Below, in pieces: positions 56,617-64,000 of a stretch of DNA of 64,000 bases. The translations under genes were made by a program, and so were the position numbers. Source of the DNA: Triticum aestivum (taxonomy: Eukaryota; Streptophyta; Magnoliopsida; Poales; Poaceae); contig NC_057808.1 in assembly GCF_018294505.1 (NCBI RefSeq), positions 224,457,325-224,521,324 of the forward strand, read 5' to 3'. The notes beneath the pieces were generated by a model that saw only the letters and a program-made list of their open reading frames with translations, searched no databases and was not told the DNA's origin. Position 1 is the first letter of the stretch. Every line of letters starts with the position of its first letter.

Positions 56617-59600
56617 ATGCCCGGATCCGGCTCTCAAGGCAAGTGGGTGGCCTCCTCTGTGACGGAGAAGGACATCAAGGAGCTCTGGGAGGCGGGGTAC
56701 CTAAGTGTGGATGTTGCGCACAGGATCCCTGCCAAGAAGCAGGTCATCCCCACCCTGGAGCCCGGCGAAAGGGTGGTATTTATCCCCCACTTCCTCCGTG
56801 GACTAGGGTTTCCCGTCCATCCCTTTGTCCGCGGTCTCATGTTCTATTACGGGCTAGATTTGCACGATCTAGCCCCGAATTCCTTCCTCCACATCTCGGC
56901 GTTCATCATCGTGTGCGAGGCGCTCCTCCGCATCCCCCCACTTCGGCCTATGGCTCAAGGTCTTCAACATGAAGCCGAAGGTGGTCGACGGGCAGCACGC
57001 GGACTGCGGCGGCGCCATGGTGAGGAAGATCCCCAATGTCACCTGGCCCAAAGGGGCCTTCGTGGAAACTGTCAAGATATGGCAGCAGGAGTGGTTCTAC
57101 AGCACCGAACCTCGCGGCGCCACATGGGCGGCCATTCCTGAGGTTAGATCTGGACCCCTAATGCGGCTCGCGTCGTGGACCAACAAGGGTCTGGACAGGG
57201 GGTTGACCGACGAAGTGTTGATTCTGGAAACGCGCATAAAAAATATAATAGACAAGAACACTAGTCTCACTGACGTGATTCAGGTGATGCTTTTCCGTCG
57301 GACCCTTCCCTGCCAGCGCCGGGGTCTCAACATGTGGGAGTTCAATCCGGAAGGGCCGCGTACCCTGCAGCGATTCTTCGGCACAACGCATGAAGAGATC
57401 TGTAAGCTGCTCTTCAAGGCCTAGAAGTCATGGCCGGAGACGACCGACGACATCGGCCTCGACAGCCTCCAGCCAGTCCGGTAAGCTTTTAGTTTTCAAA
57501 CATAACTCCCATTCACAAATCAAAGAGTATGCTGAGCCTTCCCTCCTTCGATCAGGGCTGGACAAAGAAGGCGGAGCAGATCAAGTGTGCGGCTCCGCTA
57601 CCCGAAGACCCAGCCATCCCTCTGCTAATGAGGATGCTGGTCCCGGTGCCATATTAGGCGCCGGAGAAGAAGGCCAAGAAGAAGAGGAAGGAGGCCAAAG
57701 GTGGCCTCCGCCATAAAGGTACTTCGGACGCTGTGTCCGGAGATACCAAAGCTCCCTCCTCCCAAGAGGGAGATGAAGACGAAGAGGAGGAGGAGGAGGC
57801 AGAAAGCGATCCTCCCCCTAAGGGGAGGAAGGAGAAAAGGGCGGCTTCCATAGACCCGGAGGCGGAAGCGTCCAAGAGGGGGAAGGTGTCCCTTTCGGAC
57901 GGCTCGGATTCGGATGCCAAAGCCATGCCTGAGTGGCGCCCCAGGGCGAAGCCCCTGGCCGCATCGTAAGTATCCAAGGATGCTTTACATATATCTGGTC
58001 TTTATGATTGTAGTCTAACACATTATATTGTGTGCTTCAGTCCGGCCCACGACCTCCCCCAACAATCGTCATCCGAGGGGAACTCGTTGGCACCAGAGAT
58101 GGTGGAGAGCGAGATGCCTCTGCGAGCCGCTCCGCCAACCGCTACGGACGAGACCGAAGTGTTGTCCCAAAGGGCCTCTCCGGACCATGGAGAGGTGCGG
58201 GAGGCCGCCAAGACGGCGCCAGAGGGTAATGCCTCAGCTGCCGAGAACATGGGGGACGCCACCCCCATGGAGACTGGTGACGGGGGCCCTGACCAGTCCG
58301 GTCCCCAGCCGAACACCATTCCAGAGACCCATGGGGCTCTGGAATCGAGCGAGCAACCCCCTTTAAAGGAGGGGGGAGGACCCACTCCGACGGCGACCTC
58401 CACTAATCCGGAGGCGCCGAACACTCTGATGGACGCACTGCATCGTGCTTCCGTCATGGCGAAACACCATAGCCTGATGGGTACGGTGGTTGAGAAGGTT
58501 CAGTCCGCCAAGAGCGGGCTGAATGAAGCCTTCACCAGCCTGTTAACAGGCTTTGAGGTATGCGATGTAATATTCTTAGCCGCTTTTCATATGGAAAATA
58601 TGCATGTGTATAGATAGTAGCCCCTGAGATTCTGTTCAGTTTTGAAAAACGGCCGAACAGAGGATCAAGTAATAATCCCAGGAGGTAACGTACTAGTCTA
58701 TTGGTAAACATGCTTCCCCGTTAGCGGCAACCGCCCAGGCCACTGAAGTGTCCGAGCTTTAGCGGAAGTTGAAGCTGGCCGATGATGACCTCGTCTGCAT
58801 TAACAAGCGGTTCGATGAGGCGCAAGGTATGTTTTGAAAAATTTATGTACACACCCGAAGTGATATGTCAGTGCGGAGTTTAAGCTCATGATATTGCAGG
58901 TAGTGCGGCCGAGGTCGAGACCCTGAAGAGCGCCCTTGCCCAAGCCAAGGAGCAGGCACGGGTGAGCAAAGCGGCCGCTGACAAAGCGGCTGCGGATTTG
59001 AAGGCCGAGCAGTTCGCTCACCGCCAATATGAGGAGCGGGCGACCGAGGTGGAGCAAGAGCTCAAGGACGCCGCCGGCAAGTGTGAGGCCTTGGAGGAGA
59101 AGAATAAGGCCCAAGCGGTCGATCTCTCCAAGGCTCTCCAAGAGGCCAAGGAAGCGCGGACCGAGTCCCGGGCGGCTCGCGAGGAGATCAAGCAGGCCGA
59201 ACAGATAGCGGCTGGTAAGCCCTTTCTTTTGCAGAGTAAATTCGGCAGTCAGAAATATGCCTTGCTCACTCGACTATGGAGTTCTCCAGATGCCTTTGCG
59301 GATCTTCCGAAGAGTGCTGCCGACGCCGCACAATATTTACGGGCCCAAGAGGGGAACACGACGGAGAAGCTCTTCTGGTCACAGTACCTGGCGCCGGAGC
59401 GGCCAGCGCTGCTGAACAACCAGATGATGCAGCTGGCGGAGCTGCATAGGATGTCCGGTTTGGCCATGAAGGACATCATAGTCTGGCTGTGGCCAGCCGG
59501 ACCCATTCCTAGCAGCTACTTCGTCCTGGTCAAGCGGCTCGGTGACGCCCTGCCCCGAGTTGAAGCTGTGAAGCGCTCGGCGTGCATAGAGGGTGCGTGG

Positions 59601-59774
59601 GTGGCCTTTGCCCGTGTCAAGATGCATTGGGCGAAGATGAAGGCCGCCGTCATGGCGGTCGAGGGCCCACCCGAAGGCAAGGACCACCGCAAGCTAGAGC
59701 GATATTTCGAAGACGTCCTAGAGGGTGCCCGTTTAATAAAGGGTCAATGTTCGAAGGATATCATGTTTGAATGA
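56617..59774 (+). pseudogene. Antisense gene of element D (Transposase_28 / 'putative gypsy type transposon' protein), decayed
   Basis: Likely exons are 56617-57480, 57556-57965, 58041-58557, 58739-58826 and 58900-59774, with GT/AG borders. The N-terminal part (ELWEAGYL, IPTLEPGERVVFIPHFLRGL, HPFVRGLMFYYGLDLHDLAP and FIIVCEALLRI) matches my knowledge of the grass Transposase_28 domain. The middle is an acidic, Ser/Pro-rich low-complexity segment with EDEEEEEEAE. The C-terminal half is a long Ala/Glu/Lys coiled coil (KAAADKAAADLKAEQFAHRQ) followed by a Trp-rich region (IVWLWPAGPIPSSYF). Defects are a frameshift in the C-run near 56935, and TAG at 57422-57424, 57655-57657 and 58760-58762, each explained by CAG-to-TAG. 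Joining phase between exons 1 and 2 does not fit as drawn. Function is unknown; despite the domain name it is not a demonstrated transposase. Confidence 0.7.
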
Positions 59775-61049
59775 ATGTATCTAGGCTGCCCAGACGTTGT
59801 TTTATGAACCAAGGCTTTGTAATATATTTATGCCTGTTATCTGAAATTACTTTCCTCCTGTGCGGCCGTTTATTAATCTCGAGAGTTTGCCAGTCGTCGG
59901 CTTCAGCCCCCACGTAGATACTACGGAGGTTTTCGGAACAACGCATGATCACTCTTGACCCAACGTCTTGGTCCGTGAAGGAGGTGTCTGCGTAGTGAAC
60001 CAGGAAATCAAACTATGCGGCTTTAGTACTTTCACTTAGCCATAGGAGTTTGACAGTGGGGCTAGAGATTAGCCCCTGGTGCGTATGCGGCTATCCCAAC
60101 TAGGAAGCCTTAGACGCGTGACTGTACGGAGGACAGTCCTTCGTATAGGACGGACAAAATCGCAAGAGATTTATATCAAGTTACCGAACTGCTGACCAGC
60201 TCGCGCCGCATCATGACAGTCAACTTTCGGCTTTCTCTACTGAGGCGTTTGACCAGACGAACCGGAAACAAAATCGCAGTAGTTCTCCCTTTACTACCTT
60301 AGCCGAACAAGCGGAATGTAAGGTAGTAACCACAGGAGCCGGGCAACCCAACTATTGACCAAAGACATGATTCAGAGCCGATGCATATAATGCAGTATTC
60401 GGGATGCCGAAGTATACTGTAAAAGTGTTCGGACTTTCTTTTTTGAAAATATATGTGGCCGAATAGAGACCCTGGCACTTTAAATCATGCCGAGGTGTAT
60501 ATGCCAATTTGACGTGAAGAGGGAATACAAATTATGAAATAAACCAATACCGAATAGGGTTGGACAGAAACTGTTTCCATCATAGTCTGATTGATACGTC
60601 ACGTGCTCGTACATAGAATGCCATAAGCATCAAGGCTATTTTACATGCCAAGAATTTGTAAACAAGGGAAAGTTGTATACAGGTCCTAAAAAAAGGAAAA
60701 GGTGGTCTTGAAGATCCTTTGGACACCCTGCCGCACGTCTGCGCCGCTTTTCGCCTTGGTGTAGGATCCTTTTAGAGGGTCGACGATCGTGTATATAGAA
60801 GGGGCCTAGAAAAGGTCCCTTGTGCCACCGAAAAGTTATTTAGGTTTTAAAGAACCTGAAATATGAGATAAAAGAGAAAAAGGAAGGGGTAAAAGAAGAA
60901 GAAGATTAAGGTCCGAATAGGGTTGAGCCGCATTATGGACCTCGTCCTTAGTGTGCCTCCGTCGTTGCCCAAGGTATTTTGAGTGCGTAGTTATGCACAC
61001 GCGGTACATACGCCACGATTAGATGGGGGGATTGATGGAGGCGGAATTG
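59775..61049. other. Non-coding internal region of element D
   Basis: No frame longer than about 60 codons and no pol motif. It separates the 3' ends of the antisense gene and gag, which converge here. In a complete element the pol would be expected in this interval. Confidence 0.6.
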
Positions 61050-64000
61050 CTAGTCCATCTCGAGATGGACCGAGTTGTCGTTCTGCATGGTAGACCGGAC
61101 TCGTTTGACAGTGTCCTGGGGCTTGATGGCTGATGAAGTGTTCGTCTTGAAAGGGCCGCTATGTACCTCGGCTGCGAGGGTCACGGTGTGCTCCTCGGTA
61201 TGGAGGGAGCGCTCCATGTTTCCATTGACTGTGATAACGCTGCAGGGTCCCGGCATTTTAAGCTTTAGGTAAGCATAATGCGGGACCGCATTGAAGCGAG
61301 TGAAGGCAGTGCATCTGAGTAGTGCGTGATAACCACTGCAGAAGGGGACGATGTCGAACATCAAGTCTTCGCTTCGGAAGTTATCCGGCGAACCGAAGAC
61401 TACTTCCAACGTTATTGAGCCCGTGCAACGGGCTTCTATGCCGGGTATTACTCCTTTAAAGGTGGCGTTAGTAGGCTTGATTCTTGCTGGGTCAATGCCC
61501 ATTTTACGGACCGTGTCTTGATAAATCAAGTTAAGACTGCTACCGTCGTCCATGAGGACTCGGGTGAGATGGAATCCGTCAATAATTGGATCGACGACCA
61601 GGGCTGCCAAATCTCCATGACAGATACTGGTCAGGTGGTCCCTGCGATCAAAGGTGATCGGACAAGCTGACCACGCGTTGAATTTAGGGGCGACAGGCTC
61701 TACGGCGTAGACGTCCCTCAATGTGCGCTTGCGTTCCCTCTTGGGGATATGCGTGGCATATGTCATGTTCACTGTTTTCACCTCAGGGGAAAATTTCTTC
61801 TGTCTATTCGGTGGGCGAGGCTGTTCATCGTCCTTGCTTGGCGGCCCTTTCCCCTTATGTTCGGTGTTTAACTTACCGGCCTGTTTAGAGACCCAACAAT
61901 TTCTGTTGAAATGATTGGCAGGCTTGTCAGGGGTGCCATGAATCTGGCAAGGCCGATCGAGTATTTTGTCCAAACTGGATGGACCATCTTTGTTTCCTTT
62001 GAATGGCTTCTTCCGCTGACCGGATTTAGAGCCACTGAATCCGGCGTTGACCATCGTGTCTTCGGTATCTTCATTATTGCTTCGACGCTTGTGTTTATTG
62101 CGCCGTGGCCTACCGTTGCCGTCTCTGGCTTCGGAGGTGCCAGGGTCGCTGGTACTGTTGCTTCTACGAGCTAACCAGCTGTCTTCTCCCGCGCAAAAGC
62201 GGGTCATGAGTGCGGTAAGAGCTGCCATGGACTTCGGCTTTTCTTGGCCGAGGTGTCGGGCGAGCCATTCGTCGCGGACGCCATGTTTAAAGGCCGCGAG
62301 GGCTTCGGCGTCCGGACAGTCGACTATTTGGTTCTTTTTAATTAAGAACCTAGTCCAGAGTTTTCGGGCTGACTCTCCGGGTTGCTGGACTATATGACTA
62401 AGGTCATCGGCATCCGAAAGCCGGACATAGGTACCCTGGAAGTTGTCTCTGAAGGCATCTTCCAAATCTTCCCAGCTACCAATAGAGTTCTCTGGGAGGC
62501 TGTTTAACCAGTGCCGTGGTGGTCCTTTCAGCTTCAAGGGGAGGTATTTGATGGCGTGGAGACCATCACCGCGGGCCATGTGGATATGGAGAAGAAAGTC
62601 TTCAATCCATACTGCGGGATCAGTCGTTCCATCATATGCTTCAATGTTTACGGGCTTAAACCCTTCTGGGAGCTGGTGCTGCATTACCTCATCGGTAAAG
62701 CATAAGGGGTGTGCGGTGCCTTTGTATCAGGCAACGTCTCGACGGAGTTCGGATGACATCCGTATACGATTTTCGGCCCGGGTGAGGTTATGTCTGTCGT
62801 GCCAAGCTTGATGGCCTTCGTCTCGCGTTGGGGCACGCCCTCTTGATCCATAGATTGATCTGGCTTGGCCTGCTCTATTGTCCAGGTCCTGTCGTAGGTC
62901 GTAGGTGCAGCCCGGAGCTGCTACCTCTGTGCCTCGACGGCGAGGTAGTAGGGGCTGGTGTTCGGCATAAGCAGCCATTTTACCTCGCCCACGTGGTGGC
63001 CGGTCTGGTTCATCAGCGCGATCATGTCTTGACAGTATTGGCTCAAGGGCCTCATCGTCGAATTGTGGTAGTAGACAACGCTCCAGATAACTCTTTGCTG
63101 GGCGCTCGAGGTCGTATTCCTCGGCCGCTAGGACCTGGGTCCACCTGTCGTTGAGTGTATCCTGTTCGGCTTGGAGCTGTTGCTGCTTCTTTTTCAGTCT
63201 TCTCGCAGTGGGGATTAGCTGGCGCTTAAAGCGCTCCTACTCGAGGGGTTCCTCTGGCACGATGAAATCTTTGTTGCCGAGGCTGACATCATCCTCGGAG
63301 ATCGGTAGATAGTTGCTATCTTACGAATCCTCATTCCCAACCTGCTCGTCGGGGATAACTTGCCCCTCCTCCTGTTCATCCTGTTCGGACGTAGGCTCAA
63401 CGGGGTCTTCGGCATTGTCCGGAGTGTTATCGTCTTCGGTGCCGGTATTACTTTCCTTTCCGCGACATGATTTTGAGCGGCGTCGCTGACGTCGATGTTT
63501 CGGTGGTGCATCCGCGGGTTTATCCTCGAATCTTCCTGCCTTCATCGTCGTCCTCTTTGGGTGTATCCACCATATACACATCATATGTGGAGGTAGCCGT
63601 CCAGCACCCGGTGAATGGCGGGTCTTGGCTTTGTGTGTCTCCGGCATCGTCGTCCATGCCGTCGATGTCTTCGGAGGCGTAATCTAGCATGTCGGTTAAG
63701 TCTTCGACAGTGGCTATGAAGTGGGTGGTTGGTGGGACGTAAAATTTCCCGCTCTCAGCCCCTAATCCGGTTGGGCACAGTTCGGAGGTGATTCCTCTGT
63801 AATGGCGAGGGATCGCATTAAGTCCAGAGCCTCGTTTAAGAGCGAGGTTTGGACGGGGAAACGAGAGTCCGCAAAGCTGGGCGGGGCAAAAGCCTCCTGG
63901 CCATGCTCACTTGGCGTGGACCTCGAGAGTTCGGAGCTAGCGTCCGGGGGTGAGTCCGGCTTTCCAATGATAGGGGGAGCCCAGTTTGACTCCGGGCTTG
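61050..64000 (-). pseudogene. Gag with protease-like end of element D, decayed
   Basis: The best open part is 61050-62684 (544 aa). It has a gag domain (PVNIEAYDGTTDPAVWIEDF, IKYLPLKLKGPPRHWLNSLP, SWEDLEDAFRDNFQGTY), a zinc-binding-like CQIHGTPDKPANHFNRNC and a retropepsin-like LMDDGSSLNLIYQDTVRKMG. The same frame continues upstream through TGA 62727-62729, TAG 63237-63239 and TAA 63321-63323 up to about 63.5 kb, and then in another frame to the window end, so a frameshift lies near 63.54 kb. The N-terminal part is acidic, with a coiled-coil-like Lys/Gln-rich stretch and an Arg-rich tract. The stops fit single C-to-T changes from CGA, CAG and CAA. No reverse transcriptase follows. Confidence 0.78.

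Larger units (their letters stand above)
55586..64000 (-). mobile_element. LTR retrotransposon D (Gypsy-type) with an antisense gene, 5' part outside window
   Basis: It begins at TGTCGGTGTCAAAACCGG (55586). The LTR ends CTCCCTCA at 56061 and is followed by a PPT, so the minus strand is the coding strand for gag at 61-64 kb. No reverse transcriptase or integrase was found between 59.8 and 61.05 kb. A separate, spliced gene on the + strand lies between the 3' LTR and gag, as in plant Tat-lineage elements such as Grande and RIRE2, which are known to carry extra antisense ORFs. The 5' LTR lies past the window end. Confidence 0.85.

Noticed and set aside
59214..59233. 20-bp intron GTAAGC...TTTTGCAG in the antisense gene
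   Set aside because: Far too short for plant splicing, and the frame reads through it without a stop.

Overview
This is a stretch of nuclear DNA from a large-genome Triticeae grass (wheat, Aegilops or barley type), almost entirely built from nested transposable elements. The evidence is long Gypsy-type LTR retrotransposons with tRNA-Asp-like primer sites, CACTA transposons with TIRs and subterminal repeats, Stowaway-type MITEs flanked by TA, a tRNA-derived SINE resembling Au, and a foldback Mutator-like MITE. There are no bacterial features, no rRNA or tRNA genes and no CRISPR array. I see no complete, intact host gene; the best host coding trace is a 34-codon terminal exon cut by a retrotransposon. 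Family names are from memory and should be treated as provisional.

Layout. 1-6739: minus-oriented LTR retrotransposon A, truncated at both ends, with a duplicated primer-binding site and an acidic non-pol ORF. 6909 to about 10.76 kb: the left part of CACTA element A, with a TIR, an AT-rich stretch and about four 650-bp tandem repeats. 10.9-13.25 kb: GC-rich, exon-like DNA, including an exon with a CCCH-zinc-finger-type PERPG motif. 13248 to about 35.5 kb: CACTA element B in minus orientation, with 3' terminus, GGCC-rich subterminal repeats and a multi-exon, decayed plant transposase-associated gene read from about 35 kb down to 14.8 kb. That gene carries a long array of duplicated small exons (28-34 kb). 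Its C-terminal exon is split by an 11.4-kb LTR retrotransposon B (15059-26467, TSD GAGAT), which itself contains a 2.6-kb solo LTR (19010-21591, TSD TTATT) and an 859-bp foldback Mutator-like MITE (24306-25164, 9-bp TSD).

35.5-41.45 kb is older intergenic DNA with a SINE, a tandem duplication that starts inside the SINE tail, purine/pyrimidine and CA-type simple repeats, and GC-rich unassigned sequence. 41456-49071 is LTR retrotransposon C (TSD GAGGG), which has gag and a retropepsin-like domain but no reverse transcriptase or integrase; one LTR has lost about 650 bp. 49.1-55.6 kb is low-copy-looking DNA with three Stowaway-type MITEs, small tandem repeats, a TATA-containing promoter-like stretch and the broken terminal exon. 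From 55586 to the window end lies LTR retrotransposon D, with a decayed gag/protease ORF on the minus strand and a multi-exon gene on the opposite strand that matches my knowledge of the plant 'putative gypsy type transposon' (Transposase_28) proteins.

Three themes recur. All four LTR elements lack a visible pol, so they would depend on other elements. Many nonsense codons in the TE genes are C-to-T or G-to-A changes, several at CAG, the pattern expected of old methylated DNA. In elements A-C the polypurine-tract sequence is repeated internally, and in A and B it also encodes a conserved protein motif (KLG[DE]AM).
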